A DNA stretch of 64,000 nt, taken from Pseudeuparius sepicola. Taxonomy: Eukaryota > Arthropoda > Insecta > Coleoptera > Anthribidae. Under the pieces are notes generated by a model. The model was not told the origin of the DNA, did not search any database, and saw only the letters and a list, made by a program, of their open reading frames with translations. Of this stretch, positions 26,901-39,577 are shown in pieces. The translations under genes were made by a program, and so were the position numbers. Each line of letters begins with the position of its first letter. Position 1 is the first letter of the stretch. Location: NCBI GenBank assembly GCA_963920635.1, contig OY987303.1:43337223-43401222 (forward strand), given 5' to 3'.

Positions 26901-28200
26901 GCCTATGCAATTAAAATTTTTCTAAAGTGCATATTAACGTCAGAAATAATTTTTTTTAAAACGCTATTAAAACCCCTTTTTCCGACGCTACGGCCATGGG
27001 TCCTTGACCTTGCCGGGACCAGCTGGAACTGAGGCCGGTTCCGGCGGATCCCCCCCAATTCCGCCGTGCAGCGTTGTCAGACGTATAGCTCTTTCACAGT
27101 ATTTCAGGAATAGTCTTTCAACTAGTTTTTGAACAAATCTTTAATGGTTCTTTTAGCGAATAGCATGCAAAAAAACTACCTTTCGGATGCCTGGATGATT
27201 TTCCTTGCGGGTGTCGTACTCCTTTCTTATGTTATCCAAAAATCCTCTCGAAAATCACAAGAAGCACTAGGTAACTGGTTGCCAGTCGAATCGCTTTTTC
27301 CGAGGCTTTTTCGCAGTATTTGAAGAATATTGACGCAACCATGTATCATTTGGTGTATGTGGAGATTAAATAAATAAATAAATAATTTTTGGACAACTCC
27401 TTAAAGGTTCTTTTAGCGAATAGCTCGACGAATAGCATGAAAAAGCCTACCTTTGAGATGCATCGATTATTTTTACTATTTTCTTGTGTTTAGATACTAT
27501 CCAAAAATCTTCACAAAATCACATAAAGCACTAAGTACCTACCTAACTAGTGGCACTGTTTTTATACGATGGTCGCGAAGGTATAACACTTCATAGTCTC
27601 TTTTTACGGAAATACGAACAAAACACTTGTTTTTTTTTTCACTGCACACTTAAAGCGGCGCGATGCCAAATATTAGGGACGTCTCGGTTTCCCTCAGCTG
27701 ATTTATTCCAACGGGGACTCGACTAGGTGGATTGTACAATTAGATCCATACCGTATGCGTCTAATAAAACCCGAATTTTCGCGAACCCTTGAAGCTGCTT
27801 CTTTTATCCTCGCGAGTAATTGGGGTACCTAGTAGGAACCTATCTAGCACTGTTTTCATACGAAGGCCGCGAACGTTTAACACTGCATTTCTTAACGGAA
27901 ATATGAAAAAACCACTTATTATTTCACTGCAAATTCGTAGCGGCAATTGCAACAGGTTTGGACATCACTGCTGGTCCAAAAAAATGGCGAACGGATCTGG
28001 AAAAATGTACAGAAGCAGGTTCAGTTCCGACGACAGTTCGTAAAACAAAGCAAAGTAACGGAACAATATCGGTTAGCAAGACGCGACGTTTGCATACGCG
28101 TCCACGTTTTGGAAACAGAATTGTTATACCACAGAATAGCCACACGTAAGGCATTCTGTATAATAATAAATTGCTTGTTGAAGCTAGCGCTCCCAAAAAT
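26901..28200. other. transposon interior, unrecognised
   Basis: Mixed-composition DNA with short open frames at 27129-27323, 27761-28196 and others. None has a domain or promoter I can support. A GC-rich stretch lies at about 26985-27070. Confidence 0.35.
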
Positions 28201-28780
28201 TACAGGCGGACGCGGATCGATATCAATCAGCTGTTAAATCCCAAAATCGGACGGACGATCTTCGACTAGCGCGTCGGCTACGGCGCGGCGGTACGGTGAC
28301 GGAGACGGCGTGCGTGCGCATAAGCTTTCCCCCATACCATTCAATACCACTATTCGGTGTTGCCGTTTATGCCGACATGTCCCCAAACTGACTTAAAGTC
28401 CCTTAAATCCGATTTTTGATTTTCGCGGATTTATACGGGGTTTCATTCGTTATAAGTTAATCTACTATCTCGTATAATTATTACGCACAAAAACGGGTAA
28501 ATCCATGTAAAAATTCACTACACAATTAAATTTATACGGAATTAAATTACTAAATCAGGTAAATTTTCAGCACACTTGGCAACATAGTAGCGCCGCCCCG
28601 AGAGAAGTAGGGGCCGCGAGCCGCGATTGGCTAATATCGCGCACAAGTTATGAGTAGTGGGGATCACCTGTAGTGTCGATGTCAAGTGGCGCCCCGCGCT
28701 TGCGCTCCTCGCCCAGCTGTAATTTAGTAGGTCGGCCGGGCCGGGCGGCGTGGAAATGGAGCAAAATCGAGTGAATCAGT
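28200..28780. other. CpG-rich island, promoter-like
   Basis: Locally high CpG density (28200-28330 and 28590-28760) with GATTGGCTAATATCGCGC, which contains an inverted CCAAT box. It resembles an unmethylated gene promoter or first exon, perhaps captured by the transposon. I see no linked gene. Confidence 0.3.
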
Positions 28781-29097
28781 GCCAGTGAATTCATTCGTAA
28801 TTGTAATTATTGCGCGATTCGGCGCGGCGTCGTTTTTGTGTGAAGTTGGCGTCGGACGCCAGCGCCCGACGCCAATGTCATATGCCCGCGCCTGGCGAAT
28901 CTCGGCGAAGGAATGTCGGGCAGTAGTCAAGGGCACGCAGAAGCTTAAATTCACCAGGAGGAGTCGCTGTTTTTCGGTTTTTGGGGACATTACGCGACAT
29001 TTCGCCACCAAGTTTTTACGAAAAGTAAGAGGAATGGTAAGGAATTAACTTGAGAGAGTTCCGAAACGGCAAAGGGTTAAAAAATGCGGAAATGATA

Positions 29098-29620
29098 AGC
29101 ACGCCAATTTGACAGTCTTCCCCAACTATTTTCGGAACCGAATAATTTTTTATTTACAACCATGTATGTAATATCGACATTTCTGACTTTTTAGAAGTTT
29201 GAAAGTGTCAATTTTTTTACTTTTACTTCCCGCCCTCCCGCCCGGGTGGAAAGTTTACTTTATCTCGAGACACCTCGGTGTGTAATATACTATTAAAAGT
29301 AGACAATAGACAGGACAACAACCCTGAGGGGGTTTAAAAGTGGCGCACCATCAGGCAAGGGTAGAAAAATATTAAAAACGATGAACAAATCGGGGCCGCG
29401 CGTTAAATTCACATCAAATGACAGTCTTCCCCCACTTTTTTCGGAAACGAATAATTTTTTAAAAGTAGATAATACATAGGACCACAACCCTGAGGTGGTT
29501 TAAAGGTGGCGCACTATCGGGCAAGGGTTGAAAAATATTAAAAACTATGAACAAATCGAAGCCGCGCGTTAAATTCACGTCAAATTACAGTCTTCCCCCA
29601 CTTTTTTCGAGATGATAGGG
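29098..29620. repeat. tandem repeat, unit about 165 bp, two copies and a fragment
   Basis: Copies at about 29295-29460 and 29461-29610 share CAACCCTGAGG.GGTTTAAA, GGCAAGGGT.GAAAAATATT, GCCGCGCGTTAAATTCAC and CAGTCTTCCCCCACTTTTTT. A further partial copy of the last block begins at about 29110. No coding function seen. Confidence 0.65.
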
Positions 29621-30340
29621 CTACAGGCGAACACTCGCTAAAAAAAAGTAACGCGCCGCTGCTCTACGCTCTACCCTATGGGTGGTTGTGGAAATTTGCA
29701 ATTTTTACAGATAATTTGTATTTTAAAACAAATACTTTATTCAGTTGATTGCCGATCAGAAATTTATTATCCCAAGGTGTCCCAAGAGATGGCTAATTAT
29801 TAGTATAAAAAAATTGCGGCCTGAAAATCAGTTGTAAAATAGGTAGGTAGGTAGATACCTACTCCACAAAAGACTTTTCAAAAAATTATGAGTGTGAAAT
29901 CAGCAATGAGTTTTCTAGCAATGACTTCTCCGAGCGGCGCTCGGATACATTTCTGCTGCCTAGGGACTTAAAATAACAGTAAAGTGATAAAAACTGACGT
30001 GTTTGTTAAATTATTGTGTGCGCCTGTGAAGATAGCAATAAACAGTTCGTCACAGCAACCGACATCATAAAAAAAACGTGGATACCTACCAGCAGTAATT
30101 TTCAAAGGTACCTAGGTACCTAATTCTGCAAGCAGATTTATTCCACTCTGACATGCGGCAACGTCGCGGTATTCCCCTTCCTAATCTAACGTTATTCCCC
30201 TCCATCTCTTAGGGAGAGGTTAGACCTCCCCTCTAAGCGCTTCTAGTGACGATCCAGCGGCGTGCATTGAGCACGGATAAAGATTGATTTGCCCCATTTT
30301 CTAAACATCGATTAAAAAATTTTTTTTTCATTTTTCGGTT
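29621..30340. other. transposon interior, right part
   Basis: AT-rich, with TAGGTAGGTAGATACC and GGTACCTAGGTACC-type simple sequence. No coding region or RNA gene recognised. Confidence 0.35.
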
Positions 30341-30445
30341 TTATGAACGTCCCCGATTACGTGGTTAAAATTTCTGTACCTATCAAAGATACACCCTGTA
30401 TAAGAAACTTTACAGGAGTGCGGTACCTCATCTGGGGACACACTG

Positions 30446-31064
30446 TATATAAAACTGAGACTAGATATTTTGACCTTAAAATACTAAACTATAAATTATT
30501 TGTAAGCATTGGCAGTGGACATACTTTGTAATTATTTATGTATTAAAAATTATGTAAGGTTTAAAGCAATGATCTGTATACCTAGATACATAATCCAATA
30601 CACAACATCATCCTCAACATTTTGGTATTTATTTACAAACTTGTCCGCAACTTATATATATTATACTTATACAGAGCTTGAATTACCAAGTTTGGTGTTT
30701 GTATTTTCGGTTTGTGTGTTGAATAAGGTTGATGTAAAATACGATTCCTATATTGAAGGACAAAGATGGAAAGATACTAAGATACCCCTGCTTAATAAGT
30801 ATGTAGGCAGAACCCAGCCCCTCCCCTCGAGCCCGCTTAAATAATCGGAATAATGGAAGCCATAAACTGGTGGGGACATGGGACAATTCGGCCATGATTT
30901 CACCTGGAGTAATATTTCTCGTTATAAGAAGAGAGATTAGGCGTCACATCATGAAACCCACCAGCGAAATATATATCCTAGTTGCCGTAGCCCCTACACC
31001 AAATTAGATTAGGTCGATTCTTTGTACTGGAACTTCGGGACACCAAAGTTGGTATTACATCATG
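30446..31064. other. non-coding DNA before the giant transposon
   Basis: Short open frames only (30509-30844 on +). No domain, splice pattern or promoter I can support. Confidence 0.35.
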
Positions 31065-31073
31065 AACATATTT
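31065..31073. repeat. 9-bp target duplication, left (AACATATTT)
   Basis: AACATATTT directly precedes the ACCGGTGTGAAG terminus and recurs at 53352-53360 right after the opposite terminus. Confidence 0.88.
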
Positions 31074-34000
31074 ACCGGTGTGAAGTTAGCAGCCAATTTC
31101 CAGCAGCCAAATTTTTCAGCAGCCAATTGATTTTCGCGTGAATTTAGCAGCCAATTTCTGGCAGCCAATTGATTTTGATTTTCGCGTGAACTTAGAAGTC
31201 AAAATCTGGCAGACAATCGCAAAAAAAATCAAAAAATGTCGAAGAATGAAACTTGCGTCAAAGTGAAAAGGGTCGAAACGGGACTTGCGAGTTAAATAAA
31301 ACCCCCTTAAAAATTAAATATTTTCTTATCCCATGTCCCAAAAATGGTTGCACAATTAAACTTTGTCAGATTGCTACCCTTAATAAGGCTACCTATTCTA
31401 TTATACGCCAAGGAGGCATCCCCTTCCATGCCATCCGAACGGCCGAAAAGAAACATCGCGTTAAACATTCATTATTATTTTCGATAAGTGACAACAAGTG
31501 TTGCAGATTGAAACTCTGTCAGATTGCTACCCTTAGGGGTACCTGTTATGCGCCAAAGCGGCATTCCCTTCCGTGCCGTCCGAAGGGCCGAAAAGAAACA
31601 TCGCGTTAAGACCCCCTTAAAAACATTATTTTTTTTAGCAAGTTACAAAAAAGTGTTGCGGAATGAAACTTCGTCAGATTGCTACCCTTAGGGGTACCTG
31701 TTATGCGCCAAAGCGGCATTCCCTTCCATGCCGTCCGAAGGGCCGAAAAGAAACATCTTGTTGAGACTACCTTAAAAATTCATTATTTTTTCCATAAGTT
31801 ACAAAAAGTGTTGCAGAATGAAACTTCGTCAGATTGCTACCCTTAGGGGTACATGTTATGCGCCAAAGCGGCATTCCCTTCCGTGCCGTCCGAAGGGCCG
31901 AAAAGAAACATCGCGTTAAGACCCCCTTAAAAAACATTATTTTTTTTAGCAAGTTACAAAAAAGTGTTGCGGAATGAAACTTCGTCAGATTGCTACCCTT
32001 AGGGGTACCTGTTATGCGCCAAAGCGGCATTCCCTTCCATGCCGTCCGAAGGGCCGAAAAGAAACATCTTGTTGAGACTACCTTAAAAATTAATTATTTT
32101 TTCCATAAGTTACAAAAAGTGTTGCAGAATGAAACTTCGTCAGATTGCTACCCTTAGGGGTACATGTTATGCGCCAAAGCGGCATTCCCTTCCGTGCCGT
32201 CCGAAGGGCCGAAAAGAAACATCGCGTTAAGACCCCCTTAAAAAACATTATTTTTTTTAGCAAGTTACAAAAAAGTGTTGCGGAATGAAACTTCGTCAGA
32301 TTGCTACCCTTAGGGGTACCTGTTATGCGCCAAAGCGGCATTCCCTTCCATGCCGTCCGAAGGGCCGAAAAGAAACATCTTGTTGAGACTACCTTAAAAA
32401 TTCATTATTTTTTCCATAAGTTACAAAAAGTGTTGCAGAATGAAACTTCGTCAGATTGCTACCCTTAGGGGTACATGTTATGCGCCAAAGCGGCATTCCC
32501 TTCCGTGCCGTCCGAAGGGCCGAAAAGAAACATCGCGTTAAGACCCCCTTAAAAAACATTATTTTTTTTAGCAAGTTACAAAAAAGTGTTGCGGAATGAA
32601 ACTTCGTCAGATTGCTACCCTTAGGGGTACCTGTTATGCGCCAAAGTGGCATTCCCTTCCATGCCGTCCGAAGGGCCGAAAAGAAACATCTTGTTGAGAC
32701 TACCTTAAAAAGTCATTATTTTTTTCCATAAGTTACAAAAAGGGTTGCAGAATGAAACTTCGTCAGATTGCTACCCTTAGGGGTACATGTTATGCGCCAA
32801 AGCGGCATTCCCTTCCGTGCCGTCCGAAGGGCCGAAAAGAAACATCGCGTTAAGACCCCCTTAAAAAACATAATTTTTTTTAGCAAGTTACAAAAAAGTG
32901 TTGCGGAATGAAACTTCGTCAGATTGCTACCCTTAGGGGTACCTGTTATGCGCCAAAGCGGCATTCCCTTCCATGCCGTCCGAAGGGCCGAAAAGAAACA
33001 TCTTGTTGAGACTACCTTAAAAAGTCATTATTTTTTTCCATAAGTTACAAAAAGGGTTGCAGAATGAAACTTCGTCAGATTGCTACCCTTAGGGGTGCAT
33101 GTTATGCGCCAAAGCGGCATTCCCTTCCGTGCCGTCCGAAGGGCCGAAAAGAAACATCGCGTTAAGACCCCCTTAAAAAACATTATTTTTTTTAGCAAGT
33201 TACAAAAAAGTGTTGCGGAATGAAACTTCGTCAGATTGCTACCCTTAGGGGTGCATGTTATGCGCCAAAGCGGCATTCCCTTCCGTGCCGTCCGAAGGGC
33301 CGAAAAGAAACATCGCGTTAAGACCCCCTTAAAAAACATTATTTTTTTTAGCAAGTTACAAAAAAGTGTTGCGGAATGAAACTTCGTCAGATTGCTACCC
33401 TTAGGGGTACCTGTTATGCGCCAAAGCGGCATTCCCTTCCATGCCGTCCGAAGGGCCGAAAAGAAACATCGCGTTAAGACCCCCCCTTAAAAAACATTTT
33501 TTTTAGCAAGTTAAAAAAAAGTGTTGCGGAATGAAACTTCGTCAGATTGCTACCCTTAGGGGTACCTGTTATGCGCCAAAGCGGCATTCCCTTCCGTGCC
33601 GTCCGAAGGGCCGAAAAGAAACATCGCGTTAAGACCCCCTTAAAAAACATTATTTTTTTAGCAAGTTACAAAAAAGTGTTGCGGAATGAAACTTCGTCAG
33701 ATTGCTACCCTTAGGGGTACCTGTTATGCGCCAAAGCGGCATTCCCTTCCGTGCCGTCCGAAGGGCCGAAAAGAAACATCTTGTTGAGACTACCTTAAAA
33801 ATTCATTATTTTTTCCATAAGTTACAAAAAGTGTTGCAGAATGAAACTTCGTCAGATTGCTACCCTTAGGGGTACCTGTTATGCGCCAAAGCGGCATTCC
33901 CTTCCATTCCGTCCAAAGAGCCGAAAAGAAACATCGCGTTAAGACCCCCCCTTAAAAAACATTTTTTTTTTTCAGCAAGTTACAAAAAGTGTTGCGGAAT

Positions 34001-37000
34001 GAAACTTCGTCAGATTGCTACCCTTAGGGGTACCTGTTATGCGCCAAAGCGGCATTCCCTTCCATGCCGTCCGAAGGGCCGAAAAGAAACATCGCGTTAA
34101 GACCCCCCCTTAAAAAACATAATTTTTTTTCAGCAAGTTACAAAAAGTGTTGCGGAATGAAACTTCGTCAGATTGCTACCCTTAGGGGTACCTGTTATGC
34201 GCCGAAGCGGCATTCCCTTCCGTGCCGTCCGAAGGGCCGAAAAGAAACATCTTGTTGAGACTACCTTAAAAATTCATTATTTTTTCCATAAGTTACAAAA
34301 AGTGTTGCAGAATGAAACTTCGTCAGATTGCTACCCTTAGGGGTACCTGTTATGCGCCAAAGCGGCATTCCCTTCCATTCCGTCCAAAGAGCCGAAAAGA
34401 AACATCGCGTTAAGACCCCCCCTTAAAAAACATATTTTTTTTTCAGCAAGTTACAAAAAGTGTTGCGGAATGAAACTTCGTCAGATTGCTACCCTTAGGG
34501 GTACCTGTTATGCGCCAAAGCGGCATTCCCTTCCGTGCCGTCCGAAGGGCCGAAAAGAAACATCGCGTTAAGACCCCCTTAAAAAACATTATTTTTTTTA
34601 GCAAGTTACAAAAAAGTGTTGCGGAATGAAACTTCGTCAGATTGCTACCCTTAGGGGTACCTGTTATGCGCCAAAGTGGCATTCCCTTCCATGCCGTCCG
34701 AAGGGCCGAAAAGAAACATCTTGTTGAGACTACCTTAAAAATTCATTATTTTTTCCATAAGTTACAAAAAGTGTTGCAGAATGAAACTTCGTCAGATTGC
34801 TACCCTTAGGGGTACCTGTTATGCGCCAAAGCGGCATTCCCTTCCATTCCGTACAAAGAGCCGAAAAGAAACATCGCGTTAAGACCCCCCCTTAAAAAAC
34901 ATATTTTTTTTTCAGCAAGTTACAAAAAGTGTTGCGGAATGAAACTTCGTCAGATTGCTACCCTTAGGGGTACCTGTTATGCGCCAAAGCGGCATTCCCT
35001 TCCATGCCGTCCGAAGGGCCGAAAAGAAACATCGCGTTAAGACCCCCCCTTAAAAAACATAATTTTTTTTCAGCAAGTTACAAAAAGTGTTGCGGAATGA
35101 AACTTCGTCAGATAGCTACCCTTAGGGGTACCTGTTATGCGCCAAAGCGGCATTCCCTTCCATGCCGTCCGAAGGGCCGAAAAGAAACATCTTGTTGAGA
35201 CTACCTTAAAAATTCATTATTTTTTCCATAAGTTACAAAAAGTGTTGCAGAATGAAACTTCGTCAGATTGCTACCCTTAGGGGTACATGTTATGCGCCAA
35301 AGCGGCATTCCCTTCCGTGCCGTCCGAAGGGCCGAAAAGAAACATCGCGTTAAGACCCCCTTAAAAAACATTATTTTTTTTAGCAAGTTACAAAAAAGTG
35401 TTGCGGAATGAAACTTCGTCAGATTGCTACCCTTAGGGGTACCTGTTATGCGCCAAAGCGGCATTCCCTTCCATGCCGTCCGAAGGGCCGAAAAGAAACA
35501 TCTTGTTGAGACTACCTTAAAAAGTCATTATTTTTTTCCATAAGTTACAAAAAGTGTTGCAGAATGAAACTTCGTCAGATTGCTACCCTTAGGGGTACAT
35601 GTTATGCGCCAAAGCGGCATTCCCTTCCGTGCCGTCCGAAGGGCCGAAAAGAAACATCGCGTTAAGACCCCCTTAAAAAACATAATTTTTTTTAGCAAGT
35701 TACAAAAAAGTGTTGCGGAATGAAACTTCGTCAGATTGCTACCCTTAGGGGTACCTGTTATGCGCCAAAGCGGCATTCCCTTCCATGCCGTGCGAAGGGC
35801 CGAAAAGAAACATCTTGTTGAGACTACCTTAAAAATTCATTATTTTTTCCATAAGTTACAAAAAGTGTTGCAGAATGAAACTTCGTCAGATTGCTACCCT
35901 TAGGGGTACATGTTATGCGCCAAAGCGGCATTCCCTTCCATGCTGTCCGAAGGGCCGAAAAGAAACATCTTGTTGAGACTACCTTAAAAAGTCATTATTT
36001 TTTTCCATAAGTTACAAAAAGTGTTGCAGAATGAAACTTTGTCAGATTGCTACCCTTAGGGGTACCTGTTATGCGCCAAAGCGGCATTCCCTTCCATTCC
36101 GTCCAAAGGGCCGAAAAGAAACATCGCGTTAAGACCCCCCTTAAAAAACATATTTTTTTTCAGCAAGTTACAAAAAGTGTTGCGGAATGAAACTTCGTCA
36201 GATTGCTACCCTTAGGGGTACCTGTTATGCGCCAAAGCGGCATTCCCTTCCGTGCCGTCCGAAGGGCCGAAAAGAAACATCTTGTTGAGACTACCTTAAA
36301 AATTCATTATTTTTTCCATAAGTTACAAAAAGTGTTGCAGAATGAAACTTCGTCAGATTGCTACCCTTAGGGGTGCATGTTATGCGCCAAAGCGGCATTC
36401 CCTTCCGTGCCGTCCGAAGGGCCGAAAAGAAACATCGCGTTAAGACCCCCTTAAAAAACATTATTTTTTTTAGCAAGTTACAAAAAAGTGTTGCGGAATG
36501 AAACTTCGTCAGATTGCTACCCTTAGGGGTACCTGTTATGCGCCAAAGCGGCATTCCCTTCCATGCCGTCCGAAGGGCCGAAAAGAAACATCTTGTTGAG
36601 ACTACCTTAAAAAGTCATTATTTTTTTCCATAAGTTACAAAAAGTGTTGCAGAATGAAACTTCGTCAGATTGCTACCCTTAGGGGTACATGTTATGCGCC
36701 AAAGCGGCATTCCCTTCCGTGCCGTCCGAAGGGCCGAAAAGAAACATCGCGTTAAGACCCCCTTAAAAAACATAATTTTTTTTAGCAAGTTACAAAAAAG
36801 TGTTGCGAAATGAAACTTCGTCAGATTGCTACCCTTAGGGGTACCTGTTATGCGCCAAAGCGGCATTCCCTTCCATGCCGTGCGAAGGGCCGAAAAGAAA
36901 CATCTTGTTGAGACTACCTTAAAAATTCATTATTTTTTCCATAAGTTACAAAAAGTGTTGCAGAATGAAACTTCGTCAGATTGCTACCCTTAGGGGTACA

Positions 37001-38140
37001 TGTTATGCGCCAAAGCGGCATTCCCTTCCGTGCCGTCCGAAGGGCCGAAAAGAAACATCGCGTTAAGACCCCCTTAAAAAACATTATTTTTTTTAGCAAG
37101 TTACAAAAAAGTGTTGCGGAATGAAACTTCGTCAGATTGCTACCCTTAGGGGTACCTGTTATGCGCCAAAGCGGCATTCCCTTCCATGCTGTCCGAAGGG
37201 CCGAAAAGAAACATCTTGTTGAGACTACCTTAAAAAGTCATTATTTTTTTCCATAAGTTACAAAAAGTGTTGCAGAATGAAACTTCGTCAGATTGCTACC
37301 CTTAGGGGTACCTGTTATGCGCCAAAGCGGCATTCCCTTCCATTCCGTCCAAAGGGCCGAAAAGAAACATCGCGTTAAGACCCCCCTTAAAAAACATATT
37401 TTTTTTCAGCAAGTTACAAAAAGTGTTGCGGAATGAAACTTCGTCAGATTGCTACCCTTAGGGGTACCTGTTATGCGCCAAAGCGGCATTCCCTTCCATG
37501 CCGTCCAAAGGGCCGAAAATAAACATCTTTTTGAAACTACTTTAAAAATTCATTAGTTTTTTCCGTAAGTTACAAAAAGTGTTGCGGAATGAAACTTCGT
37601 CAGATTGCTACCCTTAGGGGTACATGTTATGCGCCAAAGCGGCATTCCCTTCCGTGCCGTCCGAAGGGCCGAAAAGAAACATCGCGTTAAGACCCCCTTA
37701 AAAAACATTATTTTTTTTAGCAAGTTACAAAAAAGTGTTGCGGAATGAAACTTCGTCAGATTGCTACCCTTAGGGGTACCTGTTATGCGCCAAAGCGGCA
37801 TTCCCTTCCATGCCGTCCGAAGGGCCGAAAAGAAACATCTTGTTGAGACTACCTTAAAAATTCATTATTTTTTCCATAAGTTACAAAAAGTGTTGCAGAA
37901 TGAAACTTCGTCAGATTGCTACCCTTAGGGGTACATGTTATGCGCCAAAGCGGCATTCCCTTCCGTGCCGTCCGAAGGGCCGAAAAGAAACATCGCGTTA
38001 AGACCCCCTTAAAAAACATTTTTTTTAGCAAGTTACAAAAAAGTGTTGCGGAATGAAACTTCGTCAGATTGCTACCCTTAGGGGTACCTGTTATGCGCCA
38101 AAGCGGCATTCCCTTCCATGCCGTCCGAAGGGCCGAAAAG
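31074..38140 (+). repeat. left TIR of the giant transposon with 156-bp satellite array
   Basis: After the terminal 300 bp, roughly 43 units (length divided by period) of about 156 bp run to 38140. Two unit types alternate: one has CATCGCGTTAAGACCCCC and TTGCGGAATG, the other CATCTTGTTGAGACTACC and TTGCAGAATG. This gives dimers of about 311 bp. Many minus-strand frames of the MPLWRITGTPKGSNLTKF type arise only because the period keeps a frame open. The array ends in GGCCGAAAAG. Confidence 0.92.
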
Positions 38141-38233
38141 GTACACCTAGGTGCAAGAAGTAATTATTGTGTAAATTTTTTATGTATATTTCTGAATATT
38201 TATCCCATTGTCATTGCATTGTAGTTTGTGTTG

Positions 38234-38304
<71 letters not shown>

Positions 38305-38308
38305 ATAG
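38234..38308. repeat. (AAAT)n microsatellite
   Basis: About 18 consecutive AAAT units, ending in AAATAGAT. Such runs are common poly-A-like tails or slippage products in insect genomes. Confidence 0.95.
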
Positions 38309-38603
38309 ATACGACTAGGTATATTTTAAAAAAAAATCGAAAAAAACACAACCCCATAAGTAAGTTGATTTTAAATAGTTTAACTCTAAATATACAGGTA
38401 TGGTATCATCTGTAAAGCGGGGCCGATAGGTCAAAATGTGATTTCGGAGTCGTGTACGAAAATAATTTATTCGTGCAACATGAAAAACAAAAATAATTTA
38501 TTGTAAACGTAAACGAACTTCTAAACAATATAAAATCAAATAAAATATAACATATTGACACAGAAACTTAAAAAACTTAAATCGATTCTCTAAATACATT
38601 ACC

Positions 38604-39125
38604 AGGTGGCCCAGGGAAAAGTTTCCACCCAGATTATTTCAGAAAATACAGTTTCTTAAAAAAAAAGCGAAACCTTATCGATTTACTTTGGAAGGAGGAC
38701 ATTCATGGTAGAGGAGAGCAGTGCTGTAGTTGCAACCCTCTGGCTGGGGTAGCTACCACCTCAAATTTTATAAATGGGAGTAGGGTTCAAGCTCGGGTTC
38801 AAGTGACACCTCAAATTTGGTAATTTGATCCTCTTTACAACACTATATCAATTTTTAATTTTGAGCACATTTTAGGTAAAAGTAAATACAAAAATAAAAT
38901 ATGCGGTTTTATAAAAGTTTCTTTAATTTTTTGAACAGATATACAAAACATACCTATTTTTTTGCACTGGTGTGTTCATTTTCATTGAAATTGAAATAAT
39001 TTTTAATTGAAAGTATTCTGTTTTAAAGTAGGTACAATACCTAAAGTGTTACTTATTTTGCAAACATGGTATACACAAACAGTGTTTCAAATAATCTGGG
39101 TAGAAACTTTTCCCTGGGCCACCCT
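38604..39125. mobile_element. small TIR element (MITE-like), 0.5 kb
   Basis: Left end AGGTGGCCCAGGGAAAAGTT and its inverse at the right end, with inverse similarity for about 40 bp (GTTTC.ACCCAGATTATTT). No coding capacity. The target duplication is not clear. Confidence 0.65.
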
Positions 39126-39220
39126 ATGATACACTATACAGGTACAGTAGGTATTTATTTAATAATAATATAATATCACATAATGTTTAGAACAAGAAAA
39201 TATTTGTACCTAAGTACCTA

Positions 39221-39483
39221 CAGAGTGTCTCATTTTCGATACTTTTATGGGGTTATTGTTAAAGGTAGAGACTTGCAGTTTTCACGTTCCTGCGGTACTT
39301 TTTCGAGGCGGATTCGGTGGAGAAATCAGATTTTTGATAAGTTTTATAGCTTTCGAGTTATAGTGCATATAAGCTTATCAAAATCTGATTTGTCCACCGA
39401 ATACTCCTCGAAAAAGTATCAGAAACGTAAAAATCGCAAGTCTCTATCTTTAACAATAACCGAGATCGAAAATGGGATACCCG
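39221..39483. mobile_element. palindromic MITE, 0.26 kb
   Basis: Arms of about 115 bp pair almost throughout (GTCTCATTTTCGAT...GAGACTTGC...TACTTTTTCGAGG...CACCGAAT and the inverse), with a short centre near 39350. The whole element could fold into one hairpin. Confidence 0.7.
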
Positions 39484-39577
39484 TACATAAAAAAAAAATA
39501 CAAAAAATACACTATGATTCTGATTATAAACAAAATAAGAATAAATATGTTCAGGTTGAGAATAGGGAAACGGGAAA

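Larger units (their letters stand above)
26040..30445. mobile_element. decayed TIR DNA transposon, about 4.4 kb
   Basis: The left end CAGTGTGTCCCCAGATG and right end CATCTGGGGACACACTG are inverse copies that continue with similarity for about 95 bp (CCGCAC...GTAAAGTTTCTTATACAGGGTGTA...CAGAAATTTTAA). TATA flanks both sides, so the duplication is TA or TATA, as in Tc1/mariner-like elements. No transposase frame is visible inside, so this copy is non-autonomous or degraded. Confidence 0.65.
38141..39577. other. non-coding interior of the giant transposon, left part
   Basis: Holds an (AAAT)n microsatellite and two small TIR elements (separate entries). The frame at 39183-39581 on + lies mostly inside a palindromic MITE and is not a gene. 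Confidence 0.5.

Noticed and set aside
31767..38109. Many minus-strand frames of 79-134 aa beginning MPLWRITGTPKGSNL, and similar frames in 47848-52666
   Set aside because: They are a by-product of the 156-bp satellite, whose period (a multiple of three) keeps one frame open. Start and stop positions simply follow unit variants, and no promoter or domain is present.
31440..38140. Regularly spaced repeats, at first glance array-like in the CRISPR sense
   Set aside because: Units are contiguous 156-bp tandem copies without unique spacers, in a eukaryotic transposon.
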